Below, piece after piece: positions 56,075 through 64,000 of a stretch of DNA of 64,000 bases. Position 1 is the first letter of the stretch. The number at the start of each line of letters is the position of its first letter. Under the pieces are notes generated by a model. That model saw only the letters and a program-made list of their open reading frames with translations, was not told the origin of the DNA and made no database searches. The DNA is from JAHECQ01 sp963775125. GTDB lineage: Bacteria; Actinomycetota; Acidimicrobiia; Acidimicrobiales; SZUA-35. Position numbers and translations under genes: made by a program. The stretch covers positions 62,001-126,000 of the forward strand of contig CAVZHQ010000006.1 in NCBI GenBank assembly GCA_963775125.1, written 5' to 3'.

Positions 56075-57043
56075 TCATGGCTGGACCGCTCCGTCGGGGG
56101 CGTCATCAGCGGTCGCGGGTACGACAATGGTGACGGTGTTGGGGTGGTGGACCAGTCCGGTCGTGACCGAGCCCAGGAGGAGATGCACGATTCCTCGGTG
56201 GCCGCGCGCTCCCAGGACCAGCATCGAGGCGTCCTCGGCATGGTCACGGAGGATCGAGCGCGGATCGCCGAAGGCGAGTTTGGTCTCGAGGTTTGCCGGT
56301 GCAGTACCGCCGGCCAGAGCGACCGCCTTGTCGATGGAGAAGTCGAGGGTGGCCTGCGCCTGGGTCTCGAACGCCTCGATGGGGAGGGTCACCAGCTCGG
56401 GCGCGGCGCCGACGTTGATGGTGTAGGAGTGAACGGCGAGGATCGAGGCGCTGGTCGGCAGGGTCATGATGGCCCAGGCCAAGGCGGCGATGGAGTTCTC
56501 GGAGCCGTCGAGACCGACGACGATCTTGGCGTCGGCGCGGTCGGTGATGCAGTCGGTGGGGGCGTCGATCGGGATGACGGCAACCGGCTTTCGGCTGTGG
56601 CCGACGACGTGGGAGCTGATCGATCCGAGGACGGCTCCGGCAATGGCGCCGTGGCCCCTCGTGCCCACCACGACGAGGTCAGCGCCGGCGCCGAACTCGA
56701 CGAGCGCAGGGCCTGCGTTGGAGCGGCACACGATGGCGGGGGAGACACCGGGCCGGGCGTAGGACTCGAGCGCCCGCTCTGCGGTTGCGCGCGCCGCGGC
56801 GGCGAAGTCCTCGGGGGGAGGCGGCAGGGGGTCGGCCGCAAGGCCGGTGCCCATACCCCACCAGGGGTACTGCCAGGCCACGATGGGCTGCACCGCACCG
56901 AAGACCGGAATGTGGTTGACGGCCCATTCCAGCGCATGACCGGAGCCCTCGGAGCCATCGACGCCGACGACCTGGCCGCCGCGTACCGCAGGTTCGGGGT
57001 TTGCCTCGGCCTGATCAACGGACTCGCTCTTCTCGGAGTTCAT
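56075..57043 (-). CDS. Universal stress protein with two USP domains
   Basis: A 322-residue tandem universal stress protein. Each half has the ATP-binding signature G-2X-G-9X-G(S/T): GTRGHGAIAGAVLGSIS (about residue 130) and GARGHRGIVHLLLGSVTT (about 285). Similar two-domain proteins (Rv2623 type) are the best known members of the mycobacterial DosR regulon. ATG 57043 has AAAGGGAG seven bases upstream. It leads the devR-devS transcript and shares a promoter region with the cyclic-nucleotide-binding gene. Confidence 0.93.
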   Translation of the reverse strand: MNSEKSESVDQAEANPEPAVRGGQVVGVDGSEGSGHALEWAVNHIPVFGAVQPIVAWQYPWWGMGTGLAADPLPPPPEDFAAAARATAERALESYARPGVSPAIVCRSNAGPALVEFGAGADLVVVGTRGHGAIAGAVLGSISSHVVGHSRKPVAVIPIDAPTDCITDRADAKIVVGLDGSENSIAALAWAIMTLPTSASILAVHSYTINVGAAPELVTLPIEAFETQAQATLDFSIDKAVALAGGTAPANLETKLAFGDPRSILRDHAEDASMLVLGARGHRGIVHLLLGSVTTGLVHHPNTVTIVVPATADDAPDGAVQP

Positions 57044-57098
57044 CGTGCTCCCTTTCTCGGTGAACGCTGAGTATCGAGTGTCCCACACCATCTCGGCA

Positions 57099-57112
57099 GG
57101 GCCCAAAGTCCT
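57099..57112. promoter_or_regulatory. DevR-box-like site (usp side)
   Basis: The minus-strand reading AGGACTTTGGGCCC matches the mycobacterial DosR/DevR core GGGACTTTNGNCCC in all fixed positions but one. It lies 55 bases upstream of the usp start. The match is to remembered consensus, not a computed score. Confidence 0.5.
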
Positions 57113-57141
57113 CTCTGTGCGCGGTTGCGGTGGCGCGGTGG

Positions 57142-57155
57142 GCGACCTTGGGCTA
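57142..57155. promoter_or_regulatory. Weaker DevR-box-like site (cNMP-gene side)
   Basis: GCGACCTTGGGCTA keeps the GAC.TT.G.C pattern of the DevR box in plus orientation, 50 bases before the GTG at 57206, and is followed by TAGTACT, a possible -10. Paired boxes are common in DosR-type promoters. Confidence 0.35.
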
Positions 57156-57205
57156 GTACTGTCTCGCCGTCAATGGTTTCATTTGAGTGACTGAACGAGG
57201 ACCCC

Positions 57206-57625
57206 GTGAGCAATGATCGCAAAGCGACCCGAATCCAAGCCATCAGCTTCTTTCGCGATGCCGACAAGAAGGCGTTGGAGCATCTCGAGTCAGCGGCCGA
57301 TGAAGTCAACGTCCCAGCCGGCCACACGCTGATCGCGCAGGGCCACATGCACAACGAGGGAATGATCGTCGAGCAGGGAACGGCCGAGGTGGTCATCGAC
57401 GGCAAGGTCGTCGCCGAGATCGGCGAAGGTCAGATCATCGGTGAACTCGCCCTGCTGGCGCCGGGCCCGGCAACGGCCACGGTGCGGGCCAAGTCCGACA
57501 TGACGCTCCTGGTCATCCCGTTCAACCGCTTCGACCAGATCATGGTCGACAACCCGGCCATGGTGAAGGGCATCGCCCATGACCTCGCCGCTCGTCTGCG
57601 GGCCATGGACGCTCGCCTCAGCTGA
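57206..57625 (+). CDS. Cyclic nucleotide-binding domain protein
   Basis: A 139-residue single cyclic-nucleotide-binding (Crp N-terminal-like) domain: FFRDADKKALEHLESAADEV, GHTLIAQGHMHNEGMIVEQGTAEVVIDG and GQIIGELALLAPGPATATVRAKSD (phosphate-binding cassette with GEL and R.A). There is no DNA-binding domain, so it is not a transcription factor by itself; it may sense cAMP and regulate a partner. It is divergent from usp and shares its DevR-box-like promoter. GTG 57206. Confidence 0.9.
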   Translation: MSNDRKATRIQAISFFRDADKKALEHLESAADEVNVPAGHTLIAQGHMHNEGMIVEQGTAEVVIDGKVVAEIGEGQIIGELALLAPGPATATVRAKSDMTLLVIPFNRFDQIMVDNPAMVKGIAHDLAARLRAMDARLS

Positions 57626-57664
57626 ACGGGACTGTCTGAACGGGACTGTCTGAACGGGACTATG
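57623..57664. repeat. 14-bp tandem repeat between two convergent stop codons
   Basis: TGAACGGGACTGTC at 57623-57636, 57637-57650 and, diverging at the end, 57651-57664. The first TGA is the stop of the cyclic-nucleotide-binding gene; the last unit contains the stop (minus-strand TAG) of the enoyl-CoA hydratase gene. Confidence 0.8.
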
Positions 57665-58463
57665 TGGCGGTGCGGCCGAAGTCGGGACGGCGTTTCTCCA
57701 GAAACGCCGTCGCCGCCTCGACGTGGTCAGCGGTCGCCATCGTGCGGATGAGGCGATCGGATTCGGCATCGAGGTACGGCGCGAGTTCGAGCCGTTGTGC
57801 GTCTCGAAGGTTTTCCTTCACCCGGGCCAGAGCGACCGGGGCCTTGTCCACCAGGAGCGCGGCGCGCCGGTACACGTAGGCGAGCAGATCGTCGGGCGGT
57901 ACGACGTCGTGCACCAGCCCGATGCGCATCGCCTCGGACGCGTCGAACACCTCGGAGAAGTAGAGCAGTTCGCTTGCCTTGGCCGGGCCCACCACCCGGG
58001 ACAGGAAGTAGGAGATGCCGAAGTCACCCGAGAGCCCGACGTTCACGAACGCGGTGGTGAATCGAGCGTCCGACGACGCGTATCGGAGGTCGCACGCGGT
58101 TGCCCACGACAGGCCACCTCCGGCGACGGCCCCGTTGATGGCGGCGATGGTGATCTTCGGCATTTCGTGGAGGAGCTGTGAGGTGTAGGTGAGCGCCCGC
58201 AGCTGACGCACCGACTGGGCCAACGGCGGAGCCTCGCCGCCACCAGTGGCGGCACCCATGGTGGAGATGTCGCCCCCGGCGCAGAACGCCCGACCGGCAC
58301 CGGTGAGCACGACGACCCGGACGGAGTCGTCGGCGGCGAGGCGTTCGAGGTGGCCGAGCGCGCACTCGAACAACTCGGTGTTCTGGGCGTTGAGGCGGTC
58401 TGGCCGATTCAGGGTCAGGGTCGCGACGCCGTCCGACGTGGTGAGCAGTACGGGTGAGGACAC
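57660..58463 (-). CDS. Enoyl-CoA hydratase/isomerase family protein
   Basis: A 267-residue crotonase with GAGRAFCAGGDISTM near residue 57 and AINGAVAGGGLSWATACDLR near 105. As in the crotonase at 50510, the region GLSGDFGISYFLSRVVG has Asp in place of the second catalytic Glu, so isomerase-type chemistry is possible. GTG 58463 is seven bases after the amidohydrolase coding end, so the two form an operon on the minus strand. Confidence 0.9.
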   Translation of the reverse strand: MSSPVLLTTSDGVATLTLNRPDRLNAQNTELFECALGHLERLAADDSVRVVVLTGAGRAFCAGGDISTMGAATGGGEAPPLAQSVRQLRALTYTSQLLHEMPKITIAAINGAVAGGGLSWATACDLRYASSDARFTTAFVNVGLSGDFGISYFLSRVVGPAKASELLYFSEVFDASEAMRIGLVHDVVPPDDLLAYVYRRAALLVDKAPVALARVKENLRDAQRLELAPYLDAESDRLIRTMATADHVEAATAFLEKRRPDFGRTAT

Positions 58464-58467
58464 GGGC

Positions 58468-59655
58468 TCAGGCCGCGGGGTAGAGATCGTGCAGGCCGTA
58501 CAGTTCGATGACATTGCCGCCGACGATCTTGGCCACGTTCTCCGCCGAGAGATCCTTGGTCTGTTCGGCCAACATGCCCTGGCTGTAGGGCCAGGTGGAG
58601 TCGCTGTGGGGGAAGTCGTTGGCCCAGAGCAGCCGGTCGGGGGACAGGATGCCGGCCTCGGCCATCCGGAACGCGGACCAATCGTCCTGGAAGGTCACGT
58701 AGATGTGATCGTCGAAGTACTCGCTCGGGCGGCGCTCGAGGGTGGGGGAGGTGAGCCAGTTGCGATGCCGGTTGTAGGCGTGGTCCATCCGGTAGGAGTA
58801 GTGGGGCACCCACCCGGCATCGGCCTCGACGCACACGATGTCGAGGTTCGGATGGCGATCGAAGACACCGCCGAAGACGAACGTGCCGATGAGGTCCTGG
58901 TTGCCTCGGATGATCGACATGAACGAGTTGAGCTTCGGACCGCGGGGACGGTAGGCCTTGCCGGTGAGGATGTGGAACGACAAGACGAGGCCGAGATCGA
59001 TGGCGGCTTCGAAGAACTCGCCCCAGATGGGGTCGTCGTAGTCGCCGTTGCTTCCGGAGTTCGCGGACTCGTCGACGGTTCCCGGAGTGCCGGGAAGCAT
59101 GACGCCCCGGAGGCCTGCGGCCTTGATGGCCTCGAGGTCGGTGATGCCTTCGGCGACGCTGCGAAGGGCGGTCTGACCACAGCCATAGAGCCGGTCGGGT
59201 GCCACTGCGCAGTAGCCGGCAATCCAGCGGTTGTAGGCGTCGAACATGGCCTTCTTCAGGTCGACGTCGGGGTGATTGCAGAGCAGCATGCCGACCGAGG
59301 GATAGAGCACCTCGCCATCGACGCCGTCCTTCTGTTGGGCCGCAATCCGAGCCTCGGGATCCCAGCCTGCCCGGTGGAGTCCCTCGAACAGCACCCCTTT
59401 CATCGTCAGTTCCTCAGATGGTTTGCCTGCGGCTGAGTGCAAGGAAAGGCGGACGCCTTGGGCCATGCCGGGGATGTGGAAGGTGGCGCCGTCGGGGAGA
59501 TCGTTGGTGAGGAATGGCGCCCGGTCCCGGAAGGCGGGGTCGATGTTGTCGGTGTAGGTCCACCCGGGTTCGGTGATGTGGGAGTCGGCCGAGATGATGG
59601 GTGTACGCACGATGCGTGGGGCGTCTTCGATTCGGTGGTCAGTGGCCAGAGCCAT
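58468..59655 (-). CDS. Amidohydrolase family protein (Amidohydro_2)
   Basis: A 395-residue TIM-barrel amidohydrolase of the ACMSD-like group: SADSHITEP near residue 22 (metal-site motif, with Ser-His in place of D-x-H), VLYPSVGMLL near 115, LVLSFHILTGKAYRP (metal His) near 225, VCVEADAGWVPHYSYRMDHA near 275 and LLWANDFPHSDSTWP (metal Asp) near 350. Such proteins hydrolyse or decarboxylate cyclic intermediates and are abundant in steroid-degrading actinobacteria. ATG 59655 follows AAAGGGAG. The substrate is unknown. Confidence 0.9.
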   Translation of the reverse strand: MALATDHRIEDAPRIVRTPIISADSHITEPGWTYTDNIDPAFRDRAPFLTNDLPDGATFHIPGMAQGVRLSLHSAAGKPSEELTMKGVLFEGLHRAGWDPEARIAAQQKDGVDGEVLYPSVGMLLCNHPDVDLKKAMFDAYNRWIAGYCAVAPDRLYGCGQTALRSVAEGITDLEAIKAAGLRGVMLPGTPGTVDESANSGSNGDYDDPIWGEFFEAAIDLGLVLSFHILTGKAYRPRGPKLNSFMSIIRGNQDLIGTFVFGGVFDRHPNLDIVCVEADAGWVPHYSYRMDHAYNRHRNWLTSPTLERRPSEYFDDHIYVTFQDDWSAFRMAEAGILSPDRLLWANDFPHSDSTWPYSQGMLAEQTKDLSAENVAKIVGGNVIELYGLHDLYPAA

Positions 59656-59774
59656 GGCACTCCCTTTCAGAGGTTCGTTCTGGTCTCAGTCCAGTACGCC
59701 ACCGTCCAAAACGCCAACTGGGCAATTCCGACCACTTCCTCAGAGCCCCCGATGAACCGACCGATAGAACCTTC

Positions 59775-60480
59775 ATGGACCTCGAGGATCGATCACGTCG
59801 TGTGCTGCGTTCTCGCTCAGCTGCCCAGTCGGCGCGGGAGCAGCGCGGTGCGACGCTGGTCGGCTACACGCTCGTGCTGACGGTGATGGTCGTTGCCGGG
59901 TTGAGCTCGTTGAAGATGCTCGAGGAGGACTCGGAGCAGTTCCTGGTCGACTCGGGATCGTCGATCGGCGAGCCGCCGGCGAGCAGGAACGAAGCCGTGA
60001 ACGCCGACCTCGCGGCGCCGAGCGGCTGGGTCCGGGTCGAGCCCGGGCAAGGCGGCGTGGTCGACACGTCGCCACTCTTCACCAGCGTGACCGTGGGAAC
60101 CCACGTCGTCGGTCTGTGCCTCGGCCTCGTATCGGACGAACTGACGCAGGTCGAGTGCAACGCGGCAACGGTGCAGGTGATCACCGCCGCCCGCCTTCCG
60201 GCGGGAGCGATCGAGCTGCGGTTGGCCGACGGTCGGTGTCTCGGTATCTCGTCCTCGACATCGCCCGGTACCGAGGTGGTGCCGGTGACCTGTGGGTCGA
60301 ACAACGCGTCGTGGGGATTCAACGGATCCAATCCCTACGTGTTCCAACACACGGCGGCCACCACCGACCGCGAGGTTCCGATCTGTCTGGACGTCGAGGA
60401 CCACGACGATCACCCCCGGGAAGCCAATGGTGATCGAAGCGTGCGGCAACCACGCCAGCCAACAGTTCGGGGTCGCATGA
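59775..60480 (+). CDS. Flp-prepilin-like protein with ricin-lectin-like tail (one frame break)
   Basis: About 234 residues when repaired. A basic leader ends in RG-ATLVGYTLVLTVMVVAGLSSLKML (about residues 29-54), which resembles a class III (Flp) prepilin cleavage and membrane segment. Unlike normal 50-70-residue Flp pilins, about 170 more residues follow, ending in a ricin-B-like stretch (IELRLADGRCLGISS; SWGFNGSNPYVFQ; ICLDVED). At about 60415 a run of C is one base too long; the corrected frame reads PGKPMVIEACGNHASQQFGVA to TGA 60480, overlapping the next ATG. Possibly an adhesive minor pilin. Confidence 0.7.
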
Positions 60481-61085
60481 TGCGATCGGAGCGAGGGGCG
60501 TCGATCGTCGAGGCCGCGTTGCTGGCGCCGGTCTTCCTGACCGTGCTCCTGGCGATCTTCGAGTTCGGTCTCCTGCTCCGTAACGATCTTGCGCTCGGCA
60601 ACGCGACGGTGGCCGGCGCCCGGGCAGGTTCGGTGGCCGCCGATTCGGCCGACGCCGACTATCTCGTGCTTCGGGCCATCGAACACGGCATCGACGCGTG
60701 GGGAGTCGAAGACCTCGACTTCGTCGTGGTCTTCCGGGCGTCGGGGCCGTCGGCGACCGTGCCCGCCGCGTGTCTCGTCGGCCCGGTCGAGGACGTCTGC
60801 AATTATTACCGGCCGGTCGACTTCGCGTTGCCGTACAAGCAGGCAAACGGGAGTCTGACGGCGTTCTGGCGGTGCGGGGTCGTCGCCGTCGATACGTTCT
60901 GGTGCCCCGGAGACCGACCCGCCTCGTTGACGTGGGACGAGCCGGTGGCGAGCGGCTTCAACGACGGTCCGGCGTATCTCGGGGTGTACATCCAGGGCGA
61001 GCATCAGTTCGCAAGCGGCCTGTTCGGCTCGTCGCTCACCATCGACGAGACCCGCATTCTCACGTTGGAGCCGAGACGGCGATGA
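60477..61085 (+). CDS. TadE-like pseudopilin 1
   Basis: A 202-residue protein: RSERGASIVEAALLAPVFLTVLLAIFEFGLLL at the N-terminus is the TadE prepilin-like segment with Glu at the fifth position after the Gly. The long periplasmic part has four Cys (CLVGPVEDVC; CGVVAVDTFWC) that could form disulfides. TadE-type pseudopilins are minor components of Tad pili. Start ATG 60477 overlaps the preceding stop; its stop overlaps the next gene. Confidence 0.85.
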   Translation: MMRSERGASIVEAALLAPVFLTVLLAIFEFGLLLRNDLALGNATVAGARAGSVAADSADADYLVLRAIEHGIDAWGVEDLDFVVVFRASGPSATVPAACLVGPVEDVCNYYRPVDFALPYKQANGSLTAFWRCGVVAVDTFWCPGDRPASLTWDEPVASGFNDGPAYLGVYIQGEHQFASGLFGSSLTIDETRILTLEPRRR

Positions 61086-61639
61086 GTACTCGGGGGGCGC
61101 GTCAACGCGGCAGCATCTCGGTCGAGCTGGCACTGGTCATCGTTCCGTTGGTCATCCTCATGTTGGGCATGGTCGAGATTGCCGCTGCGTGGAAGGCCAA
61201 CTCTCAGGTCTCGACCGCAAGCCGACAAGGGGCACGCATCGCTTCCCACCTCGGCGTCGATGTCGAAGCCGACCGGGCGGCGTTGCGAGCCGTCATCGCC
61301 GGGGTCGGCGGCGACGTCTCACGGATCGAGTACGTGCTGATCTACGACGCAGAAGTACGGCCTGACCTCGGGACTTCGTGCGTCACCGTGGCCAACACAC
61401 GTTGCAACCAGTACACCGCCGCCGAGTTGGCTCAGATCGACCTCGACTCGATGTGGGGCTGCCAGGCCGGTGCCCACGACGACAACTGGTGCCCCGACGA
61501 GCGCGATGACTCGGCGTCCAGCCCGGGGATGATCGGTGTCGCCATCGGCTATCGGCACGAGGCGGTCAGCACCTTCTTCGGAACCGATGAGATGATCCTT
61601 CACGAACGGACGATCATGAGAGTGGAACCTGGCGTATGA
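61082..61639 (+). CDS. TadE-like pseudopilin 2
   Basis: A 185-residue TadE-like protein: RQRGSISVELALVIVPLVILMLGMVEIAAAW with the Gly/Glu pattern of pseudopilins, then a periplasmic domain with Cys pairs (SCVTVANTRC; GCQAGAHDDNWC). The Cys spacing resembles that of pseudopilin 1, so the two are probably paralogues. ATG 61082 overlaps the upstream stop. Confidence 0.85.
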   Translation: MSTRGARQRGSISVELALVIVPLVILMLGMVEIAAAWKANSQVSTASRQGARIASHLGVDVEADRAALRAVIAGVGGDVSRIEYVLIYDAEVRPDLGTSCVTVANTRCNQYTAAELAQIDLDSMWGCQAGAHDDNWCPDERDDSASSPGMIGVAIGYRHEAVSTFFGTDEMILHERTIMRVEPGV

Positions 61640-63360
61640 GTCGCGAACGGCGCCCGGCGCGCAACGACGAGCGCGGTTTCGTGATGGCGACGACCGCGAT
61701 CCTGCTCATTCCCCTCATGGTGTTCGCGGCCTTCGCCGTCGATGTCGGGAGTTGGTACTACCAGGCGAACCGACAACAGCAGGCGGCCGATGCTGCGGCC
61801 TTGGCCGCGGTCGTGTGGATGCCTGACATCGCTCGTGCCACCGCCGCAGCCGAAGAGGTTGCCGAGGCCAACGGATTTCCACCCTTCGAACAGCAGGTGG
61901 ACGCAGGCGGTTCCCTTGTCTTCGACGGAGCCGGAGACCCGGTCTACGACCTGACCAAGCCCTACGCCACCGTCACGGTCGAATCGGTGAGTACGCAGTC
62001 GGTGCGGGTTCGGATCGATGCCGAGGGCGATGTCTACTTCGGCTCGGTCATCCTCGAAGATTCCATCGACATCGAGCGCCGAGCGACCGCTGAGTACGTG
62101 CTGCCCGTCCCGATGGGCAACCCGTCATCAGCAATCGGTACCGGCAACCTCGCCAACCCGGCGGGTGTGCAGAACATGTGGTTGGCCGTGAACTCCTACT
62201 GCACCGGTCGAACACAGGGAGATCAGTTCAGCGCCTTCCACCTGACCTCCGCCTATATCTGTCCCGGCACCTGGACCCGTCGCGTGAACGGTTTCGTAGG
62301 AGGCGCGTTCACCCAAGCCGGCCGCGCCAACAACCCGCAGTACGACCCGGAGGGCTACTACCTCGTCGCCGACATGCCGCCCGGTTCCGAGGCCTACAAC
62401 TGGCGGGTCGAGTTCTATCAGCCCGGCATCTGTGACTATCGGAACGAAGCCAACACGAACCAGTGGTTGGCCGGCGATCCGGCGACCCGCCTGCGCGGCC
62501 CGGCGATCGACGCCACGTTGTACGCAGCCGACGCAACGCCGCTGTCCGATGCGGACAACATCGTTCCGGCGAACGTCGTGGTCAACCGCACCTTCCCGCT
62601 GACCGACTGCGGGTGGAGCACCCTGGGGACGATCCCGAGCACCGGTTTACGCGGGCGTTGGCTGATCAACTTCCGCTCGCTCGCGATGACGAACGAGACC
62701 GGCATCAACTACTTCGCGGTGCGGGTGGTGCCGGCAGCAGGTCCTACGTCTGGGCAGGCTTGTGGTTCAGCTGCGAACAACTGGTGCCCCCAGCTGTCGG
62801 CCAAGGACTATCTGCCCGTTTACGCGCCGAGTGTCATCCAGAACCTCGCCGGTCAGAACACGACGGTCTTGCCCAACAACGCCGTCGTCAACTTCTACCT
62901 GTCGGAGATCGAAGCGGCCCATGCGGGAAAGACGCTCGTCCTGGAACTCTTCGATCCCGGCGAGGGCATGAACAACCTGCAGATCGTCGGCCCTCCGCCC
63001 ACGTATACCCGCTACCCGTTCACGTTCGCCACGACCGACTGCTCAGCCGGGTTGATGTGCAACGACGGCGGACCGATCGCCGACTTCACCGGTGATTCCA
63101 ACCCGCAGTGCGCGACCCCGCAAGAGTTGCCCCCGGTCGGTGTGACCCCAGTTGGCGGCACGTTCCCCTGCCTGACAGTGACGAACACTCGGTTCAACAA
63201 CCGGACCGTGCGAATCCTGATCGACATCCCGACGACGTACACATGCACGACCGACTGTTGGTGGCGGCTTCGCTACCAGCCTTCGGCCAACGTGTCGGTC
63301 ACCGACCGGACGACCTGGTCGGCTTCGATCATCGGGGATCCGGTCCGCCTCGTCGAGTAG
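61636..63360 (+). CDS. TadG-like protein (pilus-assembly TadE/G-like N-terminus)
   Basis: A 574-residue protein. The N-terminal segment ERGFVMATTAILLIPLMVFAAFAVDVGSWYYQANRQQQAADAAALAA is the TadG/PF13400-type membrane anchor. The remaining ~500 residues are an extracellular, Asn/Pro/Cys-containing region without a VWA MIDAS that I can see. In Tad systems TadE, TadF and TadG are encoded together. Here the secretion ATPase (TadA), platform (TadB/C) and secretin genes are not in the window. ATG 61636 overlaps the upstream stop; the 3' end overlaps the convergent MFS gene by 32 bases. Confidence 0.83.
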   Translation: MSRERRPARNDERGFVMATTAILLIPLMVFAAFAVDVGSWYYQANRQQQAADAAALAAVVWMPDIARATAAAEEVAEANGFPPFEQQVDAGGSLVFDGAGDPVYDLTKPYATVTVESVSTQSVRVRIDAEGDVYFGSVILEDSIDIERRATAEYVLPVPMGNPSSAIGTGNLANPAGVQNMWLAVNSYCTGRTQGDQFSAFHLTSAYICPGTWTRRVNGFVGGAFTQAGRANNPQYDPEGYYLVADMPPGSEAYNWRVEFYQPGICDYRNEANTNQWLAGDPATRLRGPAIDATLYAADATPLSDADNIVPANVVVNRTFPLTDCGWSTLGTIPSTGLRGRWLINFRSLAMTNETGINYFAVRVVPAAGPTSGQACGSAANNWCPQLSAKDYLPVYAPSVIQNLAGQNTTVLPNNAVVNFYLSEIEAAHAGKTLVLELFDPGEGMNNLQIVGPPPTYTRYPFTFATTDCSAGLMCNDGGPIADFTGDSNPQCATPQELPPVGVTPVGGTFPCLTVTNTRFNNRTVRILIDIPTTYTCTTDCWWRLRYQPSANVSVTDRTTWSASIIGDPVRLVE

Positions 63361-64000
63361 CGGCGCCCACGGGGAGCAGGATGGCGAAGGCACACACGCC
63401 CAGCACCATCGCGAGGGCGAGCGCAGGACGGTAGCCCAGGGAATCGATGGCCTTGCCCATCACGGGCGGGCCGATGAGACCGCCGAGGCCGGCGCCCGTG
63501 TAGAGCAGTCCGAGCAGTCCGCCGAGGCCCGCCGGGCCCCAGATGTCGGCCGCCACCGCGGGAGCGAGCGCAATGAAGCCCCCGTAGGAGACGCCCATCA
63601 CCACCGCGAACGCCAGCAAGAGGCCGTAGCTGCCCCCGGCGGCGAACCAGATGGCGAAGCTCAGGCCCAGCACCAGGATCGAGGCTTGGTACAACGTCAG
63701 GGGTTTGGTGCGAGCCGCCAGCCGGCCGAGACCAAGGCGTCCGACGATGGACGCCAAGCCGATGAGACCGAGCAGAACACCGGCCGAGCGGTCAGAGCCC
63801 TGCTCCTCCATGTAGTCGGCGATGAACACGAACGGCAGGAAGAGCGGGAACGCCATCACGAACATCGACGCGTACATCAACCAGAACGGTCGTGACGTCT
63901 TGATCGTCTCGACGAGCGAGGTGGCGACGCCTGCGACCCCGGCTGCAGGCGGACGTTTGGCCCCGATCGCGGCGATGGACATGAGGATGCCGGCGCCAAC
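63329..64000 (-). CDS. MFS transporter (5' end outside window)
   Basis: The C-terminal ~223 residues of a major facilitator, with six membrane segments visible (FWLMYASMFVMAFPLFLPFVFIADY, GVLLGLIGLASIVGRLGLGRLA, and others). The layout resembles the oxalate/formate antiporter or monocarboxylate porter (OFA/MCT) group: the GRLGLGRLAARTKP loop is the MFS signature after TM 8. The frame is open to base 64000, so the start lies outside. The substrate is not inferable. Confidence 0.88.
   Translation of the reverse strand, partial: VGAGILMSIAAIGAKRPPAAGVAGVATSLVETIKTSRPFWLMYASMFVMAFPLFLPFVFIADYMEEQGSDRSAGVLLGLIGLASIVGRLGLGRLAARTKPLTLYQASILVLGLSFAIWFAAGGSYGLLLAFAVVMGVSYGGFIALAPAVAADIWGPAGLGGLLGLLYTGAGLGGLIGPPVMGKAIDSLGYRPALALAMVLGVCAFAILLPVGAATRRGGPDPR

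Overview
The window is a contiguous piece of a high-GC actinobacterial chromosome. Gene content points to the class Acidimicrobiia (Ilumatobacter-like): F420/flavin LLM oxidoreductases, KorAB 2-oxoacid:ferredoxin oxidoreductase, a DevR/DevS-type two-component pair, several secreted DUF4214 proteins and many GTG/TTG starts. This placement is an inference from gene content; no rRNA or tRNA gene was seen.

Layout. 1-13.5 kb (mostly +): 3' part of mfd, a Baeyer-Villiger monooxygenase, a DUF169 protein, an SDR, two LLM oxidoreductases, an acyl-CoA carboxylase subunit, a DUF4214 protein, a YbjQ protein and a Vps62-like membrane protein. 13.5-20.1 kb: an aminotransferase (-), korAB, a PpiC-type lipoprotein and mazG. 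20.2-25.2 kb: a proline-rich protein (-) and two large secreted DUF4214 proteins, one with an SGNH hydrolase domain and one with fibronectin III repeats. 25.3-38.7 kb: eno-ftsB, a molybdenum-hydroxylase accessory cluster (coxS, coxM, a split xdhC, mocA, coxG) with a GGDEF/EAL protein, then DUF501-ppx, an acetyltransferase, an EVE protein, a zinc-ribbon protein, maf and a flippase-like protein. mfd...mazG...eno-ftsB...DUF501-ppx is the ancestral actinobacterial order (as in Mycobacterium Rv1020-Rv1026), here opened by three insertions.

38.7-48.3 kb holds the most unusual unit: a compact type VII secretion-like locus. A WXG100-type protein (FQG in place of WXG) sits directly upstream of a ~1,440-residue EssC-like protein (Ubl-like region, FHA, membrane segments, three FtsK/SpoIIIE ATPase modules). 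It is divergent from a MoxR AAA+ ATPase, a metallopeptidase-like/VWA protein and an unknown protein. A RecB-type nuclease and a small unknown gene flank it. No other T7SS core gene is visible.

48.2-59.7 kb: a PhyH dioxygenase with a Nudix-like tail, an SDR, two enoyl-CoA hydratase-family enzymes, an alcohol dehydrogenase, an HDAC-family enzyme, a DevS/DevR pair with a universal stress protein and a cyclic-nucleotide-binding protein (their shared promoter carries DevR-box-like sites), and an amidohydrolase. 59.8-63.4 kb: a Flp-like/lectin protein, two TadE-like pseudopilins and a TadG-like protein. The right edge cuts an MFS transporter.

Two window-wide features stand out. First, about 16 genes or gene parts are split by single-base frame breaks; nearly all have the same sign (one extra base), often in G/C runs, which suggests insertion-type sequence errors more than decay. 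Second, short tandem repeats with a 15-bp period but unrelated sequences recur in N-termini, linkers and just after stop codons. A palindromic repeat with GTTCTGCAAG/CTTGCAGAAC arms occurs twice, once inside the 3' end of mfd.
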